From Anaerolineae bacterium (GTDB lineage Bacteria > Chloroflexota > Anaerolineae > SpSt-313), in contig JAIMBM010000104.1 in NCBI GenBank assembly GCA_023511475.1, positions 1 through 8,417 of the forward strand: a DNA stretch of 8,417 nt, written 5' to 3'. Positions 1-7,778 of this stretch are shown piece after piece (positions within the stretch are counted from its first letter, which is position 1; every line of letters starts with the position of its first letter). Below the pieces are notes generated by a model, which saw only the letters and a program-made list of their open reading frames with translations, searched no databases and was not told the DNA's origin. Both the position numbers and the translations under genes were made by a program.

Positions 1-1707
<1,707 letters not shown>

Positions 1708-1711
1708 AGCA

Positions 1712-2863
1712 TCACACTCCTGACTCAGTGCGATAGCTGTGCAGGCCCAGAAACACCTCGCTGATGTTTCCTTGATAAGTCTCAGCAATATACTGGCTGG
1801 TCACCTGCCGGAACGTAGGAATAGCCTTCGGCAGGTGCTTCACCATTCGGTCTGCCATATAGAGAGGATAGGGCTCCATGACGGCAGGTGTTCCACATTG
1901 ATGCCGCACTGCGTGGAGCGCGGCAGCCAGGCGCGCCTGGTTCTCTGCCACTGCCCGGCTCACTTCCATTCGCAGGGCTGGGAGCCAAGGATAAGGCCGG
2001 TAGTAGACGACCTCGATCTCGGCCAAAGATGAGATGATCTCCTGTACTGTGCAACTCGCCGGTTCCCTCGTGCCCGGCTCGAGCGGGCCCAGATTCAGGT
2101 GCCAGGGTTCGGATGGCTGCTGCAATTGCCTTGGGCTTGTATACTCACCTGGCTCCAACAGGAAGCTCAATAGGCCACGGTCGTCGTACGTGTCGGGCCA
2201 CCCCGTCTGCTGGCCGATTTCCCGACTCGTCGTGTACTTCGGCAGGGCCAGCCAGCAACGGTCGGTTCGAGCTGAGGCCAGTATCGTCGAATACGCTGTC
2301 AAGACCTTGCTCGCCCGCTCAATGAAACGTACCGTCGTATGCAGATGCCGAGTAGCAGAACTCTTGTTGAACGCCTGGTTGAGGTAGATCAGAGGGGTCG
2401 TGAGAGACCCGTCCAGGAAGACGACCTCATGCGGCGCTTGCGAGGCCAGCTCCAATTCCATGCCGATCATCAAGGCACGCAGGATCATCCCCGTCTCGGC
2501 GTCATGAGCCTCTGCGTCTACCCATACGAGATGGCGAGGTTCTGGCCAATAGCGGGTCTCTGAAGGTGGTGTCAGGCCTTCCACAGCCACGGCAGCGGCC
2601 ACTACCAGATCGCTGGCCAACAGTCGCTCCACTGCATAAGAGCCATCTATGCCGCAGGTGGTTGGGATAGGCACGTAGGGAAGCTCAGCATCGCGGCGGA
2701 GCAAACCTCGCTGTTCCAGGGTTTCTCGCCATTCCTGACGATGAGCGCGTACCCGTGCAAAATCACCCAGCAGCTTCTGGCCAAGATCCTGCGTGTGTTT
2801 GAGGATCTCGTCTACCAGCGCGGCAGGCAGTTCGCCGAAGGGACGTTCCACAGATTCTGTCAT
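1712..2863 (-). CDS. nurA: NurA-family nuclease
   Basis: NurA is an RNase H-like dimeric nuclease that docks on the HerA ring and degrades DNA threaded by it. The 383-residue product carries the two signature acidic motifs. One is CGIDGSYAVERL (Asp73) and the other is VVFLDGSL (Asp151), with the helix MIGMELELA (Glu136 or Glu138) between them, where the family has its other acidic ligand. The length is typical of NurA. ATG 2863 overlaps the TGA of the DUF4338 gene by 4 nt (ATGA), with GAGG about 7 nt upstream, implying translational coupling. herA follows 4 nt after the stop, the usual herA-nurA adjacency. The C-terminal part is aromatic-rich and plausible for the family, but I did not place the last catalytic residues. 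Confidence 0.9.
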   Translation of the reverse strand: MTESVERPFGELPAALVDEILKHTQDLGQKLLGDFARVRAHRQEWRETLEQRGLLRRDAELPYVPIPTTCGIDGSYAVERLLASDLVVAAAVAVEGLTPPSETRYWPEPRHLVWVDAEAHDAETGMILRALMIGMELELASQAPHEVVFLDGSLTTPLIYLNQAFNKSSATRHLHTTVRFIERASKVLTAYSTILASARTDRCWLALPKYTTSREIGQQTGWPDTYDDRGLLSFLLEPGEYTSPRQLQQPSEPWHLNLGPLEPGTREPASCTVQEIISSLAEIEVVYYRPYPWLPALRMEVSRAVAENQARLAAALHAVRHQCGTPAVMEPYPLYMADRMVKHLPKAIPTFRQVTSQYIAETYQGNISEVFLGLHSYRTESGV

Positions 2864-4146
2864 GTCACGCCCTCGCCCTGCTCAAGCAGCAGTAGGCCCT
2901 TCAGTTCCTCTCTACGCCAATATCGCCATCCGTCCACACGTTGTGCTCGCGGCAGCAACCAGCGTTCTCGCCACCACGAGACCAGGTCCGAGAATGGCAG
3001 GTCGCGGTAGACTGGTTCAGCATCACGGCCCTCCATATACGCTTCCAGATTGTGCACCAGACGAAACAAGAACGCTTCCCGCTTCACGCCATGACGAAGC
3101 AGGTCAGATGGAAGACCTAACCGATCCAGCGCCCTTACCATGGTTTGCCACTTCCGGCGTGGGCCGGTGCCGAAGCCGCCTCGCGTTGAGATCCCCTGGT
3201 TTTCCAAGAACTCGCGGAACAATGGGTACAGTTCCATCAGGTGGAAGGTGCCGTAGCCTTCCGTATAGCCAAGAGATTCCGCTATCACTGTGCCATTATG
3301 GGTCAGACGGTTATACAGGCTGCTACGCCCAAAAGCGCTAGTGGTCGTAAGCGCAACCAGATGAGGTGGTAAGATCCGTTGTGCCATCTCGGTTACATGT
3401 CCAGTATACTTACGGGAGTAGACCTGACGGATTTCATTGGAGGCTGCGACCAGCGCTATGAGCTTACCACCCAGTAGGCGGTCATAGGGTGGCACGGCTC
3501 CCAGTGTCTGAATGTCCATCGTCTGGTTCACAAGCTCTGTCTTCTTTCCAGGCGGATAGCGGAACAGGCGATCCCGCGCTGGGAAACTGAGAGGCGGAGA
3601 CTGCAACGCCAGCAAGCCGATTAGCTTACCGTTGGCGCGATCTACAATCAGGAACCTCAAGCGGCGACCATATCCCTTAGAGAATGGGATGGACCAGAGT
3701 AGTCGGGCCATACGAAACAGATTGTGTTGGCGCTCCGTCACAACTTCGAGTAACTCCGGCTCAATGCGCTCTGGGGCCACTTCATTACCATTGGCGAAGA
3801 AACGGAGGTATTGGGGAAGATGACGGCGGAGCCAATTCTGACGGGCGGCAATCTCCAGCTGCGAAGCCGGCCTGTGCATTTGCCGCAGGCCCTCCTTGCC
3901 ACCGAAGGGGTGCCACAGCGTGCCATCCTCCTTTATCACAAATCCGACCTCCCTGAGCCTATCAAGCACAAGTTGCCTTAGTTCTGCTCCATCCACTCTG
4001 ACCACCCCTATTGCGTTTGATGAACTAGAGTCCACATAGACGCGGCCTAAGGCTTCGGCCGTCGGTCGGATGCGGAGCAACTGAAACACTCTTGGCCGCG
4101 GCGCCCCGCCAACACCCCCTCCCTCACTCCTCCGCAAGCTCATCAA
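2860..4146 (-). CDS. DUF4338 / DruA-family protein (Druantia-type defence component)
   Basis: The 428-residue protein matches the DUF4338 pattern throughout. Examples are YGRRLRFLIVDRANGKLIG at 159-177, LGAVPPYDRLLGGKLIAL at 215-232, LTTTSAFGRSSLYNRL at 266-281, GYTEGYGTFHL at 293-303, RHGVKREAF at 351-359 and WWRERWLLPRA at 391-401. Pfam names this family after DruA of the Druantia anti-phage system; its biochemical activity is not something I can state. Residues 52-150 form the family's N-terminal helical region, and the first 50 or so residues are Gly/Arg/Ser-rich and unlike it. The annotated ATG overlaps the NucS-like gene by 23 nt with GAGG just upstream, so a later start is possible but not needed. 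No large Druantia helicase (DruE) is present; NurA and HerA stand in its place. Confidence 0.88.
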   Translation of the reverse strand: MMSLRRSEGGGVGGAPRPRVFQLLRIRPTAEALGRVYVDSSSSNAIGVVRVDGAELRQLVLDRLREVGFVIKEDGTLWHPFGGKEGLRQMHRPASQLEIAARQNWLRRHLPQYLRFFANGNEVAPERIEPELLEVVTERQHNLFRMARLLWSIPFSKGYGRRLRFLIVDRANGKLIGLLALQSPPLSFPARDRLFRYPPGKKTELVNQTMDIQTLGAVPPYDRLLGGKLIALVAASNEIRQVYSRKYTGHVTEMAQRILPPHLVALTTTSAFGRSSLYNRLTHNGTVIAESLGYTEGYGTFHLMELYPLFREFLENQGISTRGGFGTGPRRKWQTMVRALDRLGLPSDLLRHGVKREAFLFRLVHNLEAYMEGRDAEPVYRDLPFSDLVSWWRERWLLPRAQRVDGWRYWRREELKGLLLLEQGEGVT

Positions 4147-4906
4147 GCCTCGGCCTAAGATGCTCGCTGAGAAAGGCTCCCCAGTCTGCTGCAGCCTTGA
4201 TACGTATTCTGTCGGTCATGCTCGAATCAGCGTGCTGAAGCCGAACACCGAAAAAGCTCCTCTTTGGATAGATGCGCAAGACGCGCCTGCCCTTGTAGAA
4301 CGCGGAGACTGTATCATTCGCCCTGGCCTGTAGTTCGAGCCCTAACCCTGTCAGCTGATCCAGGCACTCAAGGTACAACTTTTTTGCGTCTGCGTCTTGG
4401 ATCCGCTCTGCCGATTGGGGGACGGTGGTGATCCTTGGCACTTCCGCCCGGTCTGGGTAGTATGTCTGAGTGACAACTATGGTCCTTTCACCGGATGGAA
4501 GCTCGATCGCCTGGTACCTGTAGAGTTCGGTCTCAACGGCGAGGTATTTCGCTAGCCTCTTGAGACTGTCCGAAAAGTCAGGGGCTACGAGGGCCAGGCG
4601 TGGGTCCTTCTGCGGGTCTATGTCCTTGGCTCTGTAGACGTGGGCAATCCAGGCCCGATTCTCTACGACCCAATCGTAGTACCGTAATGCCTGGAGGAGT
4701 GGCCCCTCCCCATCATCTACCTCGTTCTTCAGCTCTATAACGACGAGAGCGCCTCCGTCATCAATCGCCAGAATATCGAGTGGACCCGTGGGCGTGGGGA
4801 GCTGGTGCGCAACAATCCGTAGCCCCTCTTCAATCAGCTCGGGGCTGCTCACAAGGATCGGCTCAAGCTCCTGGCGTTCTCGTATCTCGATCTTCTTGAC
4901 TGGCAT
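4124..4906 (-). CDS. NucS/DUF91-like PD-(D/E)XK endonuclease
   Basis: First gene of the operon, 260 residues. Residues 12-90 hold a NucS-type nuclease core. Motif II is GPLDILAIDD (Asp44), motif III is LVVIELKNE (Glu58, Lys60), and the following helix GPLLQALRYYDWVVEN has the family's conserved Gln72 and Tyr76-Tyr77. Family members cut branched or mismatched DNA or act as restriction-like nucleases; the substrate here is unknown. Residues about 170-260 form a second domain with FYKGRRVLRIYPKRSFFGVRL, reminiscent of the DUF5655 domain often joined to such nucleases (less certain). ATG 4906 has a strong GGGGGAGGA ribosome-binding site at 4912-4920. The gene overlaps the DUF4338 gene by 23 nt. 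It is much shorter than a restriction enzyme with target recognition, and no methylase is present. Confidence 0.85.
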   Translation of the reverse strand: MPVKKIEIRERQELEPILVSSPELIEEGLRIVAHQLPTPTGPLDILAIDDGGALVVIELKNEVDDGEGPLLQALRYYDWVVENRAWIAHVYRAKDIDPQKDPRLALVAPDFSDSLKRLAKYLAVETELYRYQAIELPSGERTIVVTQTYYPDRAEVPRITTVPQSAERIQDADAKKLYLECLDQLTGLGLELQARANDTVSAFYKGRRVLRIYPKRSFFGVRLQHADSSMTDRIRIKAAADWGAFLSEHLRPRLDELAEE

Positions 4907-5038
4907 CTCTGTCCTCCCCCAACGTCAAACTGGCTCGCGCTTGCCTCGCAACCGCTTGTGTCTCGGCGTTGCCAGGGCCGACAGCATCATTCTGCACTAG
5001 TCCGTCCACACTGCAAAGAGCCGACACGGGATATGCTG
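4907..5038 (-). promoter_or_regulatory. Leader of the defence operon transcript
   Basis: About 125 nt between the inferred transcription start and the first gene. It contains no recognisable riboswitch or terminator hairpin. A 21-codon frame (4990-4925) is present but has no ribosome-binding site. Confidence 0.35.
4912..4920 (-). promoter_or_regulatory. Strong ribosome-binding site of the NucS-like gene
   Basis: GGGGGAGGA on the minus strand lies 5 nt upstream of ATG 4906 and fixes that start. It is the strongest Shine-Dalgarno in the operon and sits on the first gene. Confidence 0.7.
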
Positions 5039-5066
5039 ATCATACGCAATTCGGCGGACAAGTCAA
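5039..5066 (-). promoter_or_regulatory. Putative sigma70-type promoter of the defence operon
   Basis: On the minus strand, TTGACT (5066-5061) and TATGAT (5044-5039) are separated by 16 bp, one base off consensus in each box. Transcription would start near 5032, giving an untranslated leader of about 125 nt before the NucS-like gene. No GAAC-N4-GTTC operator overlaps it, so it does not appear to share the SOS control of the plus-strand gene. Confidence 0.6.
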
Positions 5067-5180
5067 CGTCCCATGGTGGGTGCGGCTCAACTGCGGCGCA
5101 GCTCGCAGCCGGTCACGCTGTGCCTGCGGCTCCCGCGCGGGCACTCCAAGGGACCCAACCCTTCGCCGTGGCGCAAGGGC

Positions 5181-5200
5181 GTTGGATGGTGTTGGATGGT
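5181..5200. repeat. 10-bp tandem duplication
   Basis: Two adjacent perfect copies of GTTGGATGGT. Two copies are too few to call an iteron set. Confidence 0.7.
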
Positions 5201-5213
5201 GCAGGACGAGAAC

Positions 5214-5306
5214 CCTCCCGCAGGTCACAGTCTCGTGCACTGGCGCCGGGCTCGCCGGGGATCAGGCCCGTCTGCCCTCGCGACGGATCCTGGAACCTGC
5301 GGGAGG
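5214..5306. repeat. 12-bp inverted repeat with 69-bp spacer
   Basis: CCTCCCGCAGGT at 5214-5225 is the exact reverse complement of ACCTGCGGGAGG at 5295-5306. The spacer is too long for a terminator hairpin and no T-run follows. A dimeric protein-binding pair or the remnant of an older mobile-element end are possible readings. Confidence 0.55.
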
Positions 5307-6643
5307 ATGGAACCCGATACGCGCTGACTTAAGCTGCCATAGGCACCTGGTGCATTTGTAGCAGGCGGCGGGCTAAGGCGTAAGGCGTATTGTTGAGGAC
5401 AACGTCGCGGGCTGTCGCGCAGATACCGCCCGAGGCTGGGCAAGGCGGCCAAGACGCCGTCGAACGTTACGAGCCTGCGTACCCAGCTACGGAGCGCGTC
5501 GTACAGCACGGCGGTGAGGCGCCAGGGACTTACGGGCCGCTCCACTGACTGGAACCATGCCGGGCAGCGGTGGGCAACCTGAGCGGTCAGTTCGTCAACG
5601 AGCAGTGCCCCGAGCATCTTGCCCAGCGAGTAGACTTGGGCCAGAGCTGGATCCTGAGCGCGCAACTGGTCGAGATGGAGTAGGCTCTTGAGCCTCTTCA
5701 TCAGAAGCTCCACCTGCCAGCGGATGCGGTACAGGTCGATGATCTCCTCGGGTGTCCAATCTTCTGCCCGGAGGCTGCTGATGAGCACAACAAAGCCCGC
5801 GGCGAACAGCGTTCGCCCATCGACCATCTTGCCCTTCTTGCGTGCGTTGCGAATCAGACGCCTCCGGATGCCATCCGCTGTCTCCTGCTTGATCCGGCAA
5901 GCGACCAGTCGCAGTCGGAAACGCCCTTGCGGTGTTTCGAGGTATACTTCCCGTTCAGCAGGCCCTGCACCCAGATTCCGCAGCCATTGGATAATGTCCA
6001 CACGCCGTCCGTCGGCCTCCAGGCGCAGATTCTGCCACCCGATCCGGACAACCAGGTCCGCATCGGCTGCCAGGACCGCTCCCAGGCTGCTCGGGTAGGC
6101 GTAACCGCCGTCGCCAACCAAGATATCGCCTGGTTGGGGGGCATACCGGACAAAGGTCTCTGCCCCACGCGCATCTGTGATCTCGATCCCGTCCAGGGAA
6201 AGGAGGCCAAGGTTGAGACTGAGATGAGTGCGCCAGTCCGTGCCCTGGCTGCCGGGACGGCTAACCACGGTGGCGTCCGCCAAGCGCAGGCGAACGTCCC
6301 TCTGGCCCAGCCGCACACGCCGTCCGACCATGGAACCGACCAACTTGGCCAACCACCTTTCGCAACGGCGCAGACGCTTGAGGACCGCCACATCGCTCAT
6401 GGATGCGATGCCCATCACGGTGGCCCAGGCTCCCGTCAGGCGAAGGGAAAGATCGCCCAGGGCGTACTCCAAAACCAGCCGCAGCAGGTCGGCGGCGCTC
6501 TGCACCTTGCGGCGACGCTCGAGTGCCTTCTCTGCTCGTGCAGAAGACTCCAGGTCCAGCGGTATCAGGTCAATAAGACGCTCCCAGTCCTGCTCTGTGA
6601 GCGGAAAAACCGTTGGTCTCTCGACCGATCTGTAAGCATTCAT
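5225..6643 (-). CDS. IS4-family DDE transposase, reading through the IS left end
   Basis: The 472-residue frame holds the IS4 catalytic set. Asp123 is in LADATVV, Asp178 in ILVGDGGYAYP, and the YREK signature YRIRWQVELLMKRLK (Tyr305, Arg308, Glu312, Lys319) lies in DLYRIRWQVELLMKRLKS. Residues 35-110 form an N-terminal helical DNA-binding region. Codon 440 (5326-5324) is CAG inside the left inverted repeat; the right repeat has TAG at the equivalent place. The ancestral protein therefore probably ended at Ser439 within the IS, and a single A-to-G change at 5326 (plus strand) appended 33 foreign residues from flanking DNA. ATG 6643 has only a G-rich stretch as ribosome-binding site, as often for transposases. 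The function is cut-and-paste transposition of the surrounding element. Confidence 0.9.
   Translation of the reverse strand: MNAYRSVERPTVFPLTEQDWERLIDLIPLDLESSARAEKALERRRKVQSAADLLRLVLEYALGDLSLRLTGAWATVMGIASMSDVAVLKRLRRCERWLAKLVGSMVGRRVRLGQRDVRLRLADATVVSRPGSQGTDWRTHLSLNLGLLSLDGIEITDARGAETFVRYAPQPGDILVGDGGYAYPSSLGAVLAADADLVVRIGWQNLRLEADGRRVDIIQWLRNLGAGPAEREVYLETPQGRFRLRLVACRIKQETADGIRRRLIRNARKKGKMVDGRTLFAAGFVVLISSLRAEDWTPEEIIDLYRIRWQVELLMKRLKSLLHLDQLRAQDPALAQVYSLGKMLGALLVDELTAQVAHRCPAWFQSVERPVSPWRLTAVLYDALRSWVRRLVTFDGVLAALPSLGRYLRDSPRRCPQQYALRLSPPPATNAPGAYGSLSQRVSGSILPQVPGSVARADGPDPRRARRQCTRL
5321..5344. repeat. IS left terminal inverted repeat
   Basis: The outer 13 bases match the right end except for one position (5326). 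The next 11 bases match at 6 positions. This repeat overlaps the end of the transposase frame and carries the base change that removes the presumed TAG stop. Confidence 0.75.
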
Positions 6644-6667
6644 GCCCCCATGTTAACATATTCCGAG

Positions 6668-6691
6668 GCGAATGTCGCCTTAAGTTAGCGC
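6668..6691. repeat. IS right terminal inverted repeat
   Basis: Reverse complement of the left end with 18 of 24 matches; the outer edge is at 6691. It contains most of the subterminal hairpin at 6666-6680, which could limit transcription entering the transposase from outside. Confidence 0.75.
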
Positions 6692-6775
6692 CAATGGGCC
6701 ACGGGGGTGGGGGGCCTGGCAGCGGCGCAGATGGGCCTGCTCCAGGGTAAACTAGGCCCCCTGCTGTGAAGAGGC

Positions 6776-6805
6776 TTGACAATAGAACATTAGTTCTGCT
6801 ATGAT
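6776..6805 (+). promoter_or_regulatory. Near-consensus sigma70 promoter of the plus-strand small gene
   Basis: TTGACA at 6776-6781 (perfect -35), an 18-bp spacer, and TATGAT at 6800-6805 (one base from consensus). The start site would lie near 6812, just upstream of the ribosome-binding site GGAGGTG at 6822-6828. This is the strongest promoter in the window. Confidence 0.82.
6784..6797. promoter_or_regulatory. Putative LexA (SOS) operator
   Basis: AGAACATTAGTTCT contains GAAC-N4-GTTC with perfect 5-bp arms AGAAC/GTTCT. This is the core of the LexA box known from Bacillus-type and related bacteria. It lies wholly within the spacer between -35 and -10, the classic position for a repressor that blocks RNA polymerase. 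The downstream gene should therefore be silent until DNA damage cleaves LexA. LexA itself is not encoded here and would come from the host. Confidence 0.68.
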
Positions 6806-6833
6806 GAAGGTAGCTCAAGGTGGAGGTGACCCC

Positions 6834-7202
6834 ATGGCCGAACCCATTCCCCTCTCCTCCTGGCTGCGCGAAGAGGAAGGCTTTGCCTGGATCCCGCAGG
6901 CGGCCAACGCCGCCGAGCCCGCCGAGCGCGAGCGCGCGGCCCGCGCTCTCGAGGCGCTGGAAAAGAGCCTGCGGCGCATGGTGACCGAAGGCAACGGACG
7001 CGGCTGGATCCGCCACCGCGGCGTCCGCTACCTCCTGCTGGTCCGGCAGGAGGGGCCGTCCTTCCGGGTCATGACCCTGGCCCGCGCCGTTCCCTGGGAC
7101 GAGGCGGCCCGGCAGCCCGAGCCCATCGCTCCGGCCGGCTCTGAGCAGGCACCCTCCCCGCGTACGCGCCGCTCTCCGGGCTCGTACTTTCCGTCCCGAT
7201 AA
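6834..7202 (+). CDS. Small SOS-regulated protein of unknown function
   Basis: The product has 122 residues starting at ATG 6834, with GGAGGTG 5 nt upstream. An earlier in-frame ATG at 6801 falls inside the -10 box and cannot be transcribed. I do not recognise a family. Residues 1-25 are acidic/aromatic (SSWLREEEGFAWIPQA), 28-52 form a charged, likely amphipathic helix, and 54-85 look like a small beta unit with GWIRHRGVRYLLLVRQ. The tail after about 92 is Pro/Ser/Arg-rich and probably disordered. There is no signal peptide or membrane segment. The gene is clearly GC-richer than the defence operon, with strong third-position G/C, suggesting a different origin. Its operator implies a role in the DNA-damage response, perhaps a regulator or accessory factor; this is inference from the promoter only. 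Confidence 0.75.
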   Translation: MAEPIPLSSWLREEEGFAWIPQAANAAEPAERERAARALEALEKSLRRMVTEGNGRGWIRHRGVRYLLLVRQEGPSFRVMTLARAVPWDEAARQPEPIAPAGSEQAPSPRTRRSPGSYFPSR

Positions 7203-7258
7203 GGACAGGCCGCGAGCGGGCGGGGAGTGGGGTGCCCGGGACCACGAGGGGCTGACGC

Positions 7259-7278
7259 CGGCCCGGTTCCTTGGGCCG
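7259..7278. terminator. Possible hairpin between convergent genes
   Basis: CGGCCC at 7259-7264 pairs with GGGCCG at 7273-7278 across an 8-nt loop. It lies just beyond the plus-strand gene, where its transcript meets the end of the minus-strand operon. There is no T-run on either strand, so factor-independent termination is doubtful. Confidence 0.3.
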
Positions 7279-7324
7279 CACTGGGGCAGACGTCACGGGG
7301 CAGCTGGGGTGCCACCACGTCTAC

Positions 7325-7513
7325 TCACCTCCTGCCTCCTCGCCAAGCGACGATGTGGGCACCATGACCGCCGACGGCGGCCAAGGCCTCGCAAGCAGCC
7401 CCCATCTCCAGCCTAGCCAGCGCAGGGCGCACGTGGTTCGGGTGTGGCACACGATACCTTGTGCCCAGCGCCGCCCGTACCACGCTAGCCGGCACCAGAG
7501 TCTTCATGCTCAT
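7325..7513 (-). CDS. Possible small ORF of 62 residues, unrecognised
   Basis: An open frame in the operon's orientation, beginning MSMKTLVPASVVRAALG and ending AWRGGRR, with a protein-like composition. No convincing Shine-Dalgarno precedes the ATG at 7513, or the alternative ATG two codons on. It lies about 95 nt beyond the frame-corrected end of the previous gene. It may be a remnant or chance frame; I list it because nothing else explains the stretch. Confidence 0.22.
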   Translation of the reverse strand: MSMKTLVPASVVRAALGTRYRVPHPNHVRPALARLEMGAACEALAAVGGHGAHIVAWRGGRR

Positions 7514-7607
7514 CTACCGACACACGCGGCCATTGTGGCGATGAGGAGGCTGCGACACATTCTTCCCACGGGCTCGCTGGTCGACGCCGCCAGAATGTTG
7601 CTCCAAC

Positions 7608-7778
7608 CTACCTCGCCTGCGTACTGCTGAACGGCAGCGAACTGACCCCGATCTCGGATAGTAGCGTCCGCTGGAGCGAATGCTGGGCAGCCTGCCTCAT
7701 GACCTCTGACTGAAGCTCAACTAGCCCCTCGATCGCAGTGAAGGTACGGATAAAGCCTGCTCTTCCTGAGATGACGTC
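7608..7778 (-). other. Frame-shifted continuation of the last operon gene
   Basis: Reading from 7778 in the alternative frame gives 56 codons to TAG 7610-7608, including SGRAGFIRTFTAIEGLVELQ and RTLLSEIGVSSLPF. This reads like a genuine amphipathic, hydrophobic-core C-terminus. Joining it to residue 123 of the upstream frame requires skipping one base near 7779. Either the sequence has an indel error in a GAGGAAGAGAGA tract, or the gene is naturally mutated or uses programmed slippage (least likely). Confidence 0.5.

Larger units (their letters stand above)
5067..5320. other. Non-coding stretch between operon promoter and insertion sequence, with short repeats
   Basis: I see no gene here. 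It holds a perfect 10-bp tandem duplication of GTTGGATGGT (5181-5190 and 5191-5200) and a 12-bp perfect inverted repeat, CCTCCCGCAGGT at 5214-5225 with ACCTGCGGGAGG at 5295-5306, arms 69 bp apart. The last 96 bases are read by the transposase frame only because its normal stop seems lost. This is the only repeat-bearing intergenic region outside the IS and could be regulatory or origin-like, but no DnaA boxes, AT-rich tract or iteron array is evident. Confidence 0.5.
5321..6691 (-). mobile_element. IS4-family insertion sequence, about 1,371 bp
   Basis: The ends are imperfect inverted repeats with 18 of 24 positions matching. The left reads inward GCGCTGACTTAAG at 5321-5333, and the right, on the other strand, reads GCGCTAACTTAAG from 6691 to 6679. 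The element contains a single transposase gene on the minus strand with a complete DDE/YREK set. The right end contains a short perfect hairpin (AGGCGA, 3-nt loop, TCGCCT, 6666-6680). The flanking decamers (5311-5320 and 6692-6701) do not match, so no target-site duplication is visible. Both ends seem complete, and the element could be active apart from the altered transposase C-terminus. Confidence 0.82.
7203..7607. other. Convergent intergenic region, no convincing gene
   Basis: About 400 bp between the stop of the plus-strand gene and the extended end of the operon's last gene. It holds one weak hairpin and one short minus-strand open frame (7513-7325), described separately. I see no tRNA, no IS end and no repeat array. 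The first 120 bases remain GC-rich like the plus-strand gene, and composition then falls toward that of the operon. Confidence 0.45.

Noticed and set aside
4925..4990. 21-codon possible leader peptide in the operon's untranslated region, starting with two Met codons
   Set aside because: No Shine-Dalgarno upstream, no attenuator structure and no skewed amino-acid content.
5311..6701. Target-site duplication flanking the IS
   Set aside because: The decamers next to the two IS ends do not match, even allowing a shift of one or two bases.
6710..6761. 8-bp inverted repeat GGGGGCCT/AGGCCCCC upstream of the SOS-type promoter
   Set aside because: Arms of low complexity, 36-bp spacer, no T-run; likely chance in GC-rich DNA.
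6801..7202. Longer version of the SOS-regulated gene starting at ATG 6801
   Set aside because: That ATG lies inside the -10 hexamer and upstream of the inferred transcription start. ATG 6834 has a proper ribosome-binding site.
7271..7630. 119-residue plus-strand frame in the convergent region
   Set aside because: Composition rich in His, Ser, Pro and Arg without a pattern, no ribosome-binding site, and it overlaps better minus-strand readings.
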